NCBI GenBank assembly: GCA_014872875.1
Contig: WKFI01000005.1
Span: 806,001-870,000 of the forward strand
From: Paracoccaceae bacterium
Lineage (GTDB): Bacteria > Pseudomonadota > Alphaproteobacteria > Rhodobacterales > Rhodobacteraceae
DNA: 64,000 nt
Direction: 5' to 3'
The notes under the pieces were generated by a model. That model was not told where the DNA came from. It worked only from the letters and a program-made list of their open reading frames with translations, and did not search any database. Positions 51,706 to 61,304 of the stretch are shown here, in pieces; the stretch's first letter is position 1; every line of letters starts with the position of its first letter. Made by a program: the position numbers and the translations under genes.

Positions 51706-52869
51706 TTACTCGGCCACTACTGCAACTGTAGGGGACTCAAACTCCAACGTGCCACCATCCAGGAAATCCTTGTCCCTGTTGCGGCTACGAGTGTTCGCAG
51801 GGTCCGAAACATAGATCCGGGTGACCGCATCTTCGATATCGCGGCGCATCCGGTCGATGACCGCCTCGAACCAGGTCAGCGCAGCCGAGGCGGGGATCGC
51901 CACTGCCATACCCGCAGCCGTGGTCAGAAGCGCCTCCCAGATGCCGCCTGCCAACAAGGCCGGGTCGGCGCGCGAGCCGCTTTCCTGCAAAGCCTGGAAA
52001 GCGGCAATCATTCCCAGAACCGTTCCCAGCAGCCCTAGCAGGGGCGCAATTGTGGCGATCAGCTCCAGCGCCCGCAACCCACCAGCGGCTTCAGCCAGCT
52101 CATTCTTGGCCACACGCACAGTGTCTTCTCGGGCCAATGTGTCGGGCTTGGCTTCGCGCGCAGCAATGGCTGCACGTACGACTTTGGAACGCACACCCCG
52201 GCGACGATCGACGATCCCCAGTGCTTCGGCAGACCGTCCGGCTTCATAAGCCGCCACGGCCTTGCGCGCACGTCCCTTGGACCAGGCGCCCAACAGGGCC
52301 AAACGCCAGATCTTCCATAGAATGATCGCTACCGTGATCACCGACAGCGCCGCAATCGCCCAGATCGACGGTCCACCATCGCGCAGGAACCGGGCCGAGG
52401 TGTCGGCAGCAGCTTCCACGACGACTGTTTCGTCATGCAGTTGTTCCGGCAAGTAGCTGCGCAACGCGTCAAAATACGGGGCCGTGACCGACGGCTCCGG
52501 TTCGGGCGCAGGTAAGGCTTCTTCAACGAGCAGCGTAGGTTCAAGCGCTGCTTCACTGCCTACGGCGTCGCTGTTCAACACGCCCCCAACGCTTTCCTCT
52601 TCCGATAGACCTGTGCCTTCGGAGGTGTCGCTCGTTGCTCCAAAGCCCTTGGCCGGAGACTCCGCTTCCCCAGCAACCGACGGGATGGCCGGCTGCGATG
52701 GCAGACCCGGGTCGGCTGTCTCCACCGTCGGGACCGTCGGCGTGACCTGGGTGCCCTGCCCCATCGCGGAACTGGCCATCGAGCCCACTAGAAAGCCCGC
52801 CAAAATAAGCGGCAACACGACCCGGGTCGAACGATGGCAAGTCAAGGCAGGGCACAGATCTTGGCGCAT
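51706..52869 (-). CDS. exbB: ExbB/MotA/TolQ proton-channel protein with periplasmic extension
   Basis: The 387-aa protein has a signal peptide near residues 15-36 and a low-complexity periplasmic extension (Pro, Glu, Ser rich, about 40-150). It then has the ExbB core with a transmembrane helix (SIWAIAALSVITVAIILWKI), GGLRALELIATIAPLLGLLGTVLGM and EALLTTAAGMAVAIPASAA. ATG 52869 with GGAG 7 nt upstream is chosen. Compared with about 240 aa for E. coli ExbB, the extension is long, as in some alphaproteobacterial heme systems. First gene of the energising operon. Confidence 0.9.
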   Translation of the reverse strand: MRQDLCPALTCHRSTRVVLPLILAGFLVGSMASSAMGQGTQVTPTVPTVETADPGLPSQPAIPSVAGEAESPAKGFGATSDTSEGTGLSEEESVGGVLNSDAVGSEAALEPTLLVEEALPAPEPEPSVTAPYFDALRSYLPEQLHDETVVVEAAADTSARFLRDGGPSIWAIAALSVITVAIILWKIWRLALLGAWSKGRARKAVAAYEAGRSAEALGIVDRRRGVRSKVVRAAIAAREAKPDTLAREDTVRVAKNELAEAAGGLRALELIATIAPLLGLLGTVLGMIAAFQALQESGSRADPALLAGGIWEALLTTAAGMAVAIPASAALTWFEAVIDRMRRDIEDAVTRIYVSDPANTRSRNRDKDFLDGGTLEFESPTVAVVAE

Positions 52870-52894
52870 GGCGAGGCTCCGCAGAAATAGATAC

Positions 52895-52919
52895 GCGGCC
52901 CCCTTATTCCGGGGGCCGC
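52895..52919 (-). terminator. Hairpin between receptor and exbB genes
   Basis: GCGGCCCCC and GGGGGCCGC pair perfectly around TTATTCC in the 90-nt gap after the receptor stop. It lacks a long U run, so it may attenuate rather than end readthrough into exbB. Confidence 0.65.
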
Positions 52920-52959
52920 TTTGGATCAAGTTTTCTCTAACAGGTCCACCGGGGGACGC

Positions 52960-55002
52960 TTAGAATTTTGCCGTCACGAAGAAACTGACATTGCGGCCCG
53001 CCCCCTCGATCTGATCGATGTTGCGATAGGCTTTGTCGAAGAGATTGCCGACTTCGAGAGAAGCGGTGACATTCTCAGTCACATCCATCGTGCCGCGCAG
53101 ATTGAACGTGGTCCAACCGCCGGTTTGTTCGACGACGCTCCCTGAGCTGTCACGCTGGACTGCTTCGCTTTCGGTACGCAGGAACACATCCCATGTTCCG
53201 CCCAAGCTTCCAGCAGACCAGTCCGAACGCAAACCCGCTGTTCCGTTCCATTCCGGAACACCGCTGTCTTTGGTGCTGACACCGGAGGAATAGTTGAACT
53301 CGCCCGTCACATTCGAAACCGTTACATATGGACGAATGCCGTTCAGCCATCCGGGATTGAATTCCGCCGCGACTTCGAAACCATAACTGGTGACGTTGTT
53401 CACGTTTTGATACCGCGAAGTCCGCGGGGCACCCGTAGCAATGGCGGCTATATAGTCCTCGGACTCGGTGTAGAAAACGGCTGCATCCAGAACCACGCTG
53501 CCCCGGTCTACACGCGCGCCAACTTCGTAGTTCGTCGCCGTCTCGGGTTTCAAGTTCGGGTTCCCAATGGTCGTGCCGCCGCCGCCGGCAGACGTCAGGT
53601 AAAGCTGGCTCAGCGAGGGATAGGTGTAGCCTTGTGAAATTCCGCCCCGCAAAACCACGTCGTCAGACAGTTCGTACACCAAGCCAACGGATCCAAGGAA
53701 ACGATCGTCACTGTTTGTGGACCCGGGCTGAGAAGCCCCGTTCACAACGTACTGGTCCAAACTACTTTTGACATTGTAGTAGCGGAACCCCAGGGTTCCC
53801 GTGAATTTGCCAAACGTGGCTTCGTGCTGGGCGAAGACGCTGCTGGTCTCGATGGTCGCGTCAGCAAAACTGGTGGTCACACTCGGAGGCGCGAAAGGCG
53901 GTGTCATCGTAGTGGTCGAGCTTTTTGCCGTCTCGAGCGAATCGTCTTCGTATTCAAACCCGACTACGGTCCGATGCCCAGGCGCAAACTCCAGATTGGC
54001 CGTCGCCCGCAGACCCGAGGTATCCTGGACGTCATCCGAAGTGGACAAGACGTTCATCGACATGCCCGGCCCCGTCGCAAAGGAGATGTCGTTGCGGAAC
54101 TGCCGGTCTATGGTCTGGGTGTAGACATCCACTTTCAACAGCGACATCCAAGGGGTCAGGTCCGTGCCTTCGTAGAACGCGCTGTACTTGCGCAGATCCC
54201 GCTTGGGCAGGTCAATGGTGAACCCTGGCAACCCGGTATAGACATCGGCAGACAGGTCATAATCCTGCGCCCGGAACCCGACATAGTGATTGCCGAAATC
54301 ATAGCCCAGGAAGGCATGAATATCGCGGTCTTCGCTGCCCGATGGCACCAGCGGGCCATTGGCGCTTTCGCGGTCGTTCAGATCCGATTGCGAGAACGAC
54401 AGGCGATAGTCGAAATTCTCGACAGTACCCGCAATGCTTGCAGACGCACGGTACCCGTCATTGGCGCCCAGATAACCGGCGCTTGCGGTCACTTCGACGG
54501 GCTTGTCGGCACCGCGTTTGGTGATGATGTTGACCACGCCGCCAATGGCTCGGTTGCCGGAAACGACCGAGGATGGTCCACGAACCACTTCGATCCGCTC
54601 GATCTCAGTCGGGGAAATCAGGATCGGTGTCCCATAGGTCGTGTGATCAGAGATTCGCTGCCCATCGATCAAAATGGCTACACGCTGGGAGCTTTCGCCG
54701 CGGATGCGGATCCGCTCGATACCGGATTCAGTGACGCTGACACCGGGAACATCCTGCAGGACCTTGGCGACCGAGCTGGGAGGCACACGGCTGATTTCGT
54801 CTTCGTCCAGCACCGTGACCGATGAAGCGGATTTGAATACCTCGGTCGGCAGACCCGAACCGGTGATGGTGATGGCATCCAGGGCAATTATTTCATCCGA
54901 GGTACCATCGGTGATGTCCTGAGCCCTGAGCGACGTCGGCCCCAGAGCAGCCAGAAGCAGGGCCGCCGAAGCGGAGTGAAGGCAAGTCGTGCGCAGTTTC
55001 AT
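52960..55002 (-). CDS. hmuR: TonB-dependent outer membrane receptor (probable heme receptor)
   Basis: The 680-aa protein has a signal peptide (about 27 residues) and a plug domain with SSVTVLDEDEISRVPPSS, IRIRGESSQRVAILIDGQR and VRGPSSVVSGNRAIGGVVN. A beta-barrel follows, ending in Phe (FFVTAKF). The heme-receptor NPNL box is present (IGNPNLKPET) and YTYPSLSQLYL stands for the FRAP box. The His that binds heme between these boxes in ShuA/HemR is absent. Placement next to hmuSTUV and exbBD-tonB favours heme. ATG 55002 is used. Confidence 0.87.
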   Translation of the reverse strand: MKLRTTCLHSASAALLLAALGPTSLRAQDITDGTSDEIIALDAITITGSGLPTEVFKSASSVTVLDEDEISRVPPSSVAKVLQDVPGVSVTESGIERIRIRGESSQRVAILIDGQRISDHTTYGTPILISPTEIERIEVVRGPSSVVSGNRAIGGVVNIITKRGADKPVEVTASAGYLGANDGYRASASIAGTVENFDYRLSFSQSDLNDRESANGPLVPSGSEDRDIHAFLGYDFGNHYVGFRAQDYDLSADVYTGLPGFTIDLPKRDLRKYSAFYEGTDLTPWMSLLKVDVYTQTIDRQFRNDISFATGPGMSMNVLSTSDDVQDTSGLRATANLEFAPGHRTVVGFEYEDDSLETAKSSTTTMTPPFAPPSVTTSFADATIETSSVFAQHEATFGKFTGTLGFRYYNVKSSLDQYVVNGASQPGSTNSDDRFLGSVGLVYELSDDVVLRGGISQGYTYPSLSQLYLTSAGGGGTTIGNPNLKPETATNYEVGARVDRGSVVLDAAVFYTESEDYIAAIATGAPRTSRYQNVNNVTSYGFEVAAEFNPGWLNGIRPYVTVSNVTGEFNYSSGVSTKDSGVPEWNGTAGLRSDWSAGSLGGTWDVFLRTESEAVQRDSSGSVVEQTGGWTTFNLRGTMDVTENVTASLEVGNLFDKAYRNIDQIEGAGRNVSFFVTAKF

Positions 55003-55508
55003 TCTTCTGTCCAACACATGGGGCAAATAGACCCCACAGCTAATTTGGACCTCCCGGACGTATCAGAGAGATCGTTTCGGTCTGCCTGGCTGTGTGTGTG
55101 GCTGGGCACAGTTCTTTCCGCCGAGGTTCCCCATCAGTACGGAATCGGCGCTTTTGTTAATTCATTTCTGACAAGTTTACTAGGTTAAAATGCAAACTAT
55201 CTGCTGGAGATCAGGGACGCAGAGCAACTTCTGCTCGGCAGAATCAAAAGCTTAGTCAGGGCAAGCTGCGCGTGAGGATTCAGGCTAACCTGCTAATATC
55301 TATTAATAAGCACCCGCCTCTTGCGACCGAAACCCGTGCCTATGTCACCAAAAAACTTTGTACTCTCGGCGATGCGCGCCGGCAGACTTGAAGTTGACTA
55401 ATTTAGTAGGTATTTCATGTGCACCTTGATCGCGACAAGCCACTATGGGCACAATACCCCATCAGCCAGACGCGGCTCTCCTGAAATTCACTCTCGTTGG
55501 AGACCCCG
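55003..55508. other. Divergent promoter region between receptor and hmuS
   Basis: The 506 nt hold no supported gene and are AT-rich for this genome. ACTAA-T-TTAGT at 55397-55407 is an 11-bp palindrome, and TTACTAGGTTAAAATGC lies near 55178. These could be sites for an iron regulator (Irr, RirA or similar), but they fit no consensus well. Confidence 0.4.
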
Positions 55509-56558
55509 ATGGTTCAAACTGCGACCCCGGCCGAGATCAGAGCGGCCCGGTTGGAAAACCCGAAGCTACGCGAACGCGATCTCTCTGATCAGCTTGGTAT
55601 AACCGAAGCTCAGCTTCTGGCGGCTCATGTCGGTCAGGGTGTGATCCGCATCACGGCGGATCTGGACCGGATCATGCCCCGCCTGAGTGCCCTGGGCGAA
55701 GTGATGGCGCTGACCCGCAACCAAAGCTGCGTGATCGAAAAAGTCGGGGTTTACGACGATTATCGCGGAGGTCCTCACGCGGCCCTGGTTGTGAATGAAG
55801 AAATAGACCTGCGTCTGTTCCCGCGCCATTGGAAGCATGGCTTTGCCGTTGAAAAACCGTTGGAAGATGGCGGGGTGCGCCGTTCAATACAGATCTTCGA
55901 CGCGGCGGGTGATGCGGTCCACAAAATCTTCCTGCGTGAAAACTCGGTTCTGGAAGTCTGGGATCAATTGATCGAAGACCTGCAAAGCCCCGACCAGTCC
56001 GATACGTTGGAGGTTACGCCTCGCACGGCGGTCGAACCCGCCAAGGGCGATGCTGAAAAAGCCCAGCGTCTGCGCGATGAATGGGACAAGATCACTGACA
56101 CCCATCAATTCCTGCAGATGGTCCGCAAGCTCAAGATGAACCGACTGGGTGCCTATCGTCTTGCCGGAGGGCCCTATGTTCGCCCACTGGCTGCTTCGGC
56201 AATCAACACCTTGCTGGAACAAGCGGCCGAAACCGCCCTGCCGATCATGATCTTTGTCGGCAACATGGGCTGCATTGAAATCCACACCGGTCCGATCCAG
56301 AAACTAAAGCAGATGGGCCCGTGGCAGAATGTGTTGGATCCCCGCTTCAACTTGCATCTCCGGGCCGATCACATTGCCGAAGTCTGGCAAGTGACCAAGG
56401 CCACCAAGCGCGGCGACGCGATCTCGGTCGAGGCATTCGACAAGGATGGGGCGCTGATCACCCAGATCTTCGGCGTATTGGCCAACCCTGATGCCGCAGC
56501 AAAATGGAACCAGATGGTTCTGGGGCTTGAACAATTGGAACAGGCGGACGTGGCATGA
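55509..56558 (+). CDS. hmuS: Hemin-degrading factor HmuS
   Basis: This 349-aa cytoplasmic protein of the HmuS/ChuS family has two related halves (residues about 45-165 and 190-345), with CVIEKVGVYDDYRGG in the first and LPIMIFVGNMGCIEIHTGPI in the second. It takes heme from the importer and helps to release iron. ATG 55509 has GGAG 6 nt upstream, better than 55497. First gene of hmuSTUV; its stop overlaps hmuT by 4 nt. Confidence 0.95.
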   Translation: MVQTATPAEIRAARLENPKLRERDLSDQLGITEAQLLAAHVGQGVIRITADLDRIMPRLSALGEVMALTRNQSCVIEKVGVYDDYRGGPHAALVVNEEIDLRLFPRHWKHGFAVEKPLEDGGVRRSIQIFDAAGDAVHKIFLRENSVLEVWDQLIEDLQSPDQSDTLEVTPRTAVEPAKGDAEKAQRLRDEWDKITDTHQFLQMVRKLKMNRLGAYRLAGGPYVRPLAASAINTLLEQAAETALPIMIFVGNMGCIEIHTGPIQKLKQMGPWQNVLDPRFNLHLRADHIAEVWQVTKATKRGDAISVEAFDKDGALITQIFGVLANPDAAAKWNQMVLGLEQLEQADVA

Positions 56559-57415
56559 CCAAACTGACAACATTGGGAAAATTGCAACTGGCTCTTTGTG
56601 CCGCGTTGGTCGTGGCTTTTGCTGCACAACTGCGAGCCGATCCGGCGCAGCGTATCGTGTCCGTTGGAGGGTCAGTGACCGAAATCGTCTTTGCGCTTGG
56701 CGAAGGGCACAGGGTCGTCGCGCGCGACACAACGTCGAACCACCCCGCCGAGGCGCTGAGCCTTCCGGATGTTGGCTATGTGCGACGGCTGTCGCCCGAA
56801 GGTCTTCTGTCCGTCAACCCCGACATGATACTGGCCGAAGAAGGGGCTGGTCCTCCGGAAGCCATGGAACTTTTGCAGGAAACGCAGATCCCAGTGGTCA
56901 GCGTCCCGATGGGCTTTGATCGTTCGGCCGTCATCGCCAAGATCGAGACCGTGGCAGACGCTCTGGGTGTACCGCACAAAGGACAGCAGCTAGCCGCGCA
57001 GGTGGCAGCCGAGATTGACTCGGCTTCTCAAATGGACCTGTCGGACAAAAAAGTCCTGTTTATCCTGTCAATGCAGGGCGGACGCGTTCTGGCAGGTGGT
57101 GAAAACACGGCTGCCGACGGCATCATTTCGCTGGTGGGTGCGGAAAACGCCGTTTCCGGTTTTAATGGCTACAAGCTGCTTACGGATGAAGCGATCCTCA
57201 CCGCAGCGCCGGATGTCATCCTGTTGATGAGCAGTCGCCACAACGGGGAGCTGAACGACGAAACCCTTTTGGCCCATCCGGGACTGGCAGCAACCCCCGC
57301 CGGTCAGGCTGGAGCCATTCTCAGCATGGACGGGATGCTGATGTTGGGCTTTTCTGTCCGCACTGGTCAGGCCGTGACCGACCTGGCTGCTGGCCTGGAC
57401 CAGTTCGGGAGCTGA
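56555..57415 (+). CDS. hmuT: Heme ABC transporter periplasmic binding protein HmuT
   Basis: This 286-aa class III binding protein has a signal peptide of about 30 residues (LALCAALVVAFAAQLRA). It has RIVSVGGSVTEIVFALGEG, DVGYVRRLSPEGLLSVNPD and FNGYKLLTDEAILTAAPDVIL, all typical of HmuT. The Tyr in VGYVRRL is a candidate heme ligand. It delivers heme to HmuUV. The start overlaps the hmuS stop (ATGA). Confidence 0.94.
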   Translation: MTKLTTLGKLQLALCAALVVAFAAQLRADPAQRIVSVGGSVTEIVFALGEGHRVVARDTTSNHPAEALSLPDVGYVRRLSPEGLLSVNPDMILAEEGAGPPEAMELLQETQIPVVSVPMGFDRSAVIAKIETVADALGVPHKGQQLAAQVAAEIDSASQMDLSDKKVLFILSMQGGRVLAGGENTAADGIISLVGAENAVSGFNGYKLLTDEAILTAAPDVILLMSSRHNGELNDETLLAHPGLAATPAGQAGAILSMDGMLMLGFSVRTGQAVTDLAAGLDQFGS

Positions 57416-57419
57416 CCCA

Positions 57420-58487
57420 TTGGCGGACGTGATGTTCAGCATGGATCGGCCGATTGCCGGAGACCGCAGCCGGTCAGCGCTGCGATTGACCTGCGCCTTG
57501 GTGGTCCTTTTGGTTCTGACCTGTATAGCCGGACTCGCGGTCGGAGCTGCGGGAACATCGTTGTGGTCTGCCTTGGGCGACCTGACGGCCGGGCGCGAGT
57601 TATCCCTGCGTGACAAGGTCGTTCTTTGGGAAATCCGTGCGCCCCGTGTCCTGATGGGCGTTCTTGTCGGAGCATCGCTGGCCGTGTCCGGGGCGGTTCT
57701 GCAGGGGCTCTTTCGCAATCCATTGGCCGATCCCGGCATTGTCGGTGTCAGCGCCGGAGCCAGTCTGGGCGCTGTGGCAGCCATTGTCCTGGGGGCATCC
57801 CTGCCCTTTGCGACCGTTCTTGGCACCTGGCTGGTCCCGGTTGCAGCCTTCCTTGGCGCCTGGTGCGCAACCCTTCTGCTCTATCGCATTGCGACACGGG
57901 CCGGGCGCACATCGGTCGCCACCATGCTGTTGGCCGGGATCGCCCTGACTGCCCTGGCCATGGCGCTGACCGGTCTGCTGGTCTACATGGCTGATGACGC
58001 GCAACTGCGCGATTTCACGTTCTGGAACATGGGCACTCTGGCCGGCGCGACATGGAGCAAGATCTCCGTCGCGGCGCTGCTGATCCTGTTGCCCTTGTCC
58101 GCTGCACCCTTTTTGGCCAGTGGCCTGAACGGGCTGGCCTTGGGCGAAGCCGCGGCCAGCCATATAGGCATCCCGGTCCAAAGGCTGAAATTTGGCGCCA
58201 TCCTGATTGTTGCCGCCGCCACCGGAGCCGCCGTGGCCGTCAGCGGCGGGATCGGGTTTGTGGGTATCGTCGTGCCCCATCTGTTGCGCCTGGCCTCCGG
58301 GCCGGATCATCGCTTCCTCTTGCCCAACGCCGCGCTTCTTGGGGCCAGCCTTCTTTTGATGGCAGATCTTCTGAGCCGCATGATCATTGCCCCCGCGGAA
58401 CTGCCCATCGGCATCATCACCGCCATCCTCGGCGGTCCATTCTTCCTGTTCATCCTGCTGCGCCAGCGCGGGATCGTGGATCTGTAA
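57420..58487 (+). CDS. hmuU: Heme ABC transporter permease HmuU
   Basis: This FecCD-family permease of up to 355 aa has about ten hydrophobic segments, IRAPRVLMGVLVGASLAVSG, GLFRNPLADPGIVGVSAGASLG and GGIGFVGIVVPHLLR, the conserved ATPase-contact and gate motifs. TTG 57420 has GGGAG 7 nt upstream and is used; ATG 57432 and 57444 are alternatives. It is the membrane channel for heme import with HmuV. Confidence 0.94.
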   Translation: MADVMFSMDRPIAGDRSRSALRLTCALVVLLVLTCIAGLAVGAAGTSLWSALGDLTAGRELSLRDKVVLWEIRAPRVLMGVLVGASLAVSGAVLQGLFRNPLADPGIVGVSAGASLGAVAAIVLGASLPFATVLGTWLVPVAAFLGAWCATLLLYRIATRAGRTSVATMLLAGIALTALAMALTGLLVYMADDAQLRDFTFWNMGTLAGATWSKISVAALLILLPLSAAPFLASGLNGLALGEAAASHIGIPVQRLKFGAILIVAAATGAAVAVSGGIGFVGIVVPHLLRLASGPDHRFLLPNAALLGASLLLMADLLSRMIIAPAELPIGIITAILGGPFFLFILLRQRGIVDL

Positions 58488-58489
58488 CC

Positions 58490-59266
58490 ATGCTCGACGC
58501 CCGCAACGTGAGTGCCCGACAGGGACGCAAACACATTCTGCACGACATCAGCTTCTCGGCCCAGCCCGGACAGGTCAGCGCCATTGTCGGCCCTTCGGGC
58601 GCCGGGAAATCCACCTTTCTGAAAGCGATGACCGGGGATCTGGCCTATTCCGGCTCCATAACGCTGAACGGGCAGGATATCGCGCAGGCCCGTCTGGCTG
58701 ACCTGGCCCGTATACGGGCCGTTCTGTCGCAATCCACGCCCATGGCCTTCCCCTTTACCGTGATCGAGGTTGTCCGGCTGGGTCTGATCAACAGCCCCGG
58801 TCAGGATCACATCGCCCAATCCGCCCTTGCGCGGGTTGGGCTGACGGGTTTCGAAGGCCGTTTCTACCAGGAGCTGTCCGGCGGCGAACAGCAGCGCGTG
58901 CAACTTGCCCGGATCCTGGCGCAGGTCTGGCGCCCGCTAGGCGATGACGGTGTACCAAGCTGGCTGTTTCTGGACGAACCGGTGTCGAGCCTTGATATCG
59001 GGCATCAGCTGCAGGTCATGCGGATCGTACGCGACTTTGCCAGTGCCGGCGGCGGTGTGGTCATGGTCATGCATGATCTGAACCTGACTGCGATGAGTGC
59101 TGACAAAGTTCTGCTGCTCAAGGATGGGCGGGCCATTGATCAGGGTAACCCATCTACGGTCTTTCGCAACGATCAGCTCAGCCATGCCTATGAGTGCGAC
59201 CTGTTCGTCAACCGCACCCCTTCGACATACGCCTTCATCCTTCCACAATCCGCTGCACCCTCGTGA
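58490..59266 (+). CDS. hmuV: Heme ABC transporter ATP-binding protein HmuV
   Basis: This 258-aa ATPase has Walker A GPSGAGKSTFL, signature LSGGEQQRVQLARIL, Walker B SWLFLDEPVSSLD and the switch His in VMVMHDLNLTAM. The Q-loop is AVLSQSTPMAFPF, as in heme and B12 ATPases. The start ATG 58490 lies 2 nt after hmuU; the long upstream frame is the hmuU shadow. It ends hmuSTUV; no clear terminator is seen before the next gene 114 nt away. Confidence 0.94.
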   Translation: MLDARNVSARQGRKHILHDISFSAQPGQVSAIVGPSGAGKSTFLKAMTGDLAYSGSITLNGQDIAQARLADLARIRAVLSQSTPMAFPFTVIEVVRLGLINSPGQDHIAQSALARVGLTGFEGRFYQELSGGEQQRVQLARILAQVWRPLGDDGVPSWLFLDEPVSSLDIGHQLQVMRIVRDFASAGGGVVMVMHDLNLTAMSADKVLLLKDGRAIDQGNPSTVFRNDQLSHAYECDLFVNRTPSTYAFILPQSAAPS

Positions 59267-59380
59267 AGGACGCCCCAGCTTTTCCACAAAATGTCGGGAA
59301 CTGAGCGACCTTTCAAACCCGGTTTAAGACTATGTTAACCGTAATCCGCCAACCCTTTATCCGAACGGGGGAAAGGCCGG

Positions 59381-61264
59381 ATGAGCGATCAGAACTTACG
59401 TCTCCTGCAACCGGCACCCGCCGATGTTGCCGAACTGCCCCGGCTTCCTTTGGGCCGGTATCTTGTCGATGAAGGCATCATTTCACAGACCCAACTGGTA
59501 CGCGCCTTGGAGATGCAGCTGCAGCTCGGCGCACCATTGGGAGAAATCCTCGTGGCCGAAGGTTGGGCACAGGCCGATGATGTGCTCGACGCCTTGGCAC
59601 GCCAGAACCGGATCCAGCGTGTTGACCTGATTCCCACCGCGATCGATCCCAAGCTTTTTGGAACACACCCGCCCGATTTCTGGCTCCGAAATGGAATTGC
59701 CCCCTGGATGCGATTGGGTCCGACGATCATGGTGGCGACCAGCAACCCACACCAATTCGACGCCGCGCGGGCCGATCTGGAACGGGTTTATGCGCATGTT
59801 GCACCGGTGCTGGCGTCACCTGATCAAATCCAGACCTGCATCAAGTCACATTTCAAGGAGGAACTGGCCCGCGCCGCAAGCACCCGCGTTGCCGGTGAAT
59901 TCAGTTGCCGCACGTGGCACAGCCGGGCCCGTCGGGTCGTTTCCATTCTGCTACCGCTCTTGGCCTTTGCATTGCTGCTGACTTTCCCGACCATCGCGGT
60001 GACAATGATCTGCGGCCTGGCGGTGCTGACCCTGCTGCTGTTTACCGGTCTGAAATGCGCTGGCTTCGCAATACATCTGACCACGCATGGGTTTGTCTCG
60101 GCTCCCACACCCGCTGCTCTGCCCGGCAACCATCGTCTGCCGAAAATATCAATGCTGGTTCCACTCTATCGGGAAAAGGCCATTGCCCACGCTTTGGTGC
60201 GCCGATTGGCCAAGCTCACCTACCCGCAAGCCTTGCTGGAAGTCTTGTTGGTCCTTGAAGAGCATGACGACGTTACCCGCCAAACCCTGGCAAAGACAGA
60301 CCTGCCAATCTGGATGAAGGTCGTCGAAGTTCCGGCTCATGACGGCCTGACCACCAAACCTCGCGCAATGAACTACGCACTGGACTTTTGTCAGGGTGAA
60401 ATCGTCGGCGTCTGGGACGCCGAGGACGCGCCATCTCCGAACCAGCTGGAGGTCGTCGCAGACAGGTTTGCACGTGCAGACGATGACGTGGCCTGTCTCC
60501 AAGGTATTCTGGACTACTACAATCCTCGGACCAACCTGATATCGCGTTTTTTCACGATCGAATATGCCAGTTGGTTCCGGATCGTGCTTCAAGGCATATC
60601 TCGGCTCAACCTTGTGGTTCCTCTGGGTGGTACGACCCTGTTCTTCCGGCGCGACATTCTGGAACAGCTGGGCGGCTGGGACGCCCACAACGTGACCGAA
60701 GACGCCGATCTCGGCGTTCGGTTGTGTCGCGCAGGCTACCGGACCGAGCTCATCGAGACTGTCACTTACGAAGAAGCCAACTGTCGTCTCTGGCCCTGGG
60801 TCAAACAGAGATCACGTTGGTTGAAGGGGTTCATGGTCACCTATCTGGTACACATGCGCAGCCCCCGCAAGCTGCTGAACGAGCTGGGGTTGGCGCGGTA
60901 CCTGGGGTTCCAGGCCTTCTTTCTGGGCACTTTGGGGCAGTTTCTGCTGGCACCGGTCCTGTGGTCCTTCTGGCTGATCCTGCTTGGTATCCCCCACCCT
61001 GCCGAACAGCTGGTCTCGCCCGGCATCCTGCATTTTGGGACCGGGTTGCTGTTCATGTTTGAAATCCTGGCAATTTGCATCGGGATCACCGCGGTCTCAT
61101 CCGCCAACAGACGTTTCCTGATCCCGTTTGTGCCGTTCCTGATCTTCTACTTTCCGCTTGGCGTGCTCGCCGCATACAAGGCCCTCTATGAACTGGTCTG
61201 GTGCCCGTTCTATTGGGACAAAACCGAACACGGACACGCCAATTCGGAATGCGGATCAATCTGA
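59381..61264 (+). CDS. Processive glycosyltransferase (GT2) with N-terminal MshEN domain
   Basis: The 627-aa protein opens with an MshEN-type module: LPLGRYLVDEGIISQTQLVRA and APLGEILVAEGWAQADDVLDA are two copies of the LGxxLxxxG pattern that binds cyclic di-GMP in MshE and related proteins. After two membrane helices near 190-230 comes a GT2 domain (VPLYREKAIAHALVRRL, VWDAEDAPSPNQ, TEDADLGVRL, QRSRWLKGF: D, ExDxD-like and QxxRW motifs of processive synthases), then four C-terminal helices. It probably makes an exopolysaccharide under c-di-GMP control. It stands alone here. Confidence 0.9.
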   Translation: MSDQNLRLLQPAPADVAELPRLPLGRYLVDEGIISQTQLVRALEMQLQLGAPLGEILVAEGWAQADDVLDALARQNRIQRVDLIPTAIDPKLFGTHPPDFWLRNGIAPWMRLGPTIMVATSNPHQFDAARADLERVYAHVAPVLASPDQIQTCIKSHFKEELARAASTRVAGEFSCRTWHSRARRVVSILLPLLAFALLLTFPTIAVTMICGLAVLTLLLFTGLKCAGFAIHLTTHGFVSAPTPAALPGNHRLPKISMLVPLYREKAIAHALVRRLAKLTYPQALLEVLLVLEEHDDVTRQTLAKTDLPIWMKVVEVPAHDGLTTKPRAMNYALDFCQGEIVGVWDAEDAPSPNQLEVVADRFARADDDVACLQGILDYYNPRTNLISRFFTIEYASWFRIVLQGISRLNLVVPLGGTTLFFRRDILEQLGGWDAHNVTEDADLGVRLCRAGYRTELIETVTYEEANCRLWPWVKQRSRWLKGFMVTYLVHMRSPRKLLNELGLARYLGFQAFFLGTLGQFLLAPVLWSFWLILLGIPHPAEQLVSPGILHFGTGLLFMFEILAICIGITAVSSANRRFLIPFVPFLIFYFPLGVLAAYKALYELVWCPFYWDKTEHGHANSECGSI

Positions 61265-61304
61265 CCGGGGAACAAAGCAACTGCATTCACGGACCAGGAA
61301 GACA

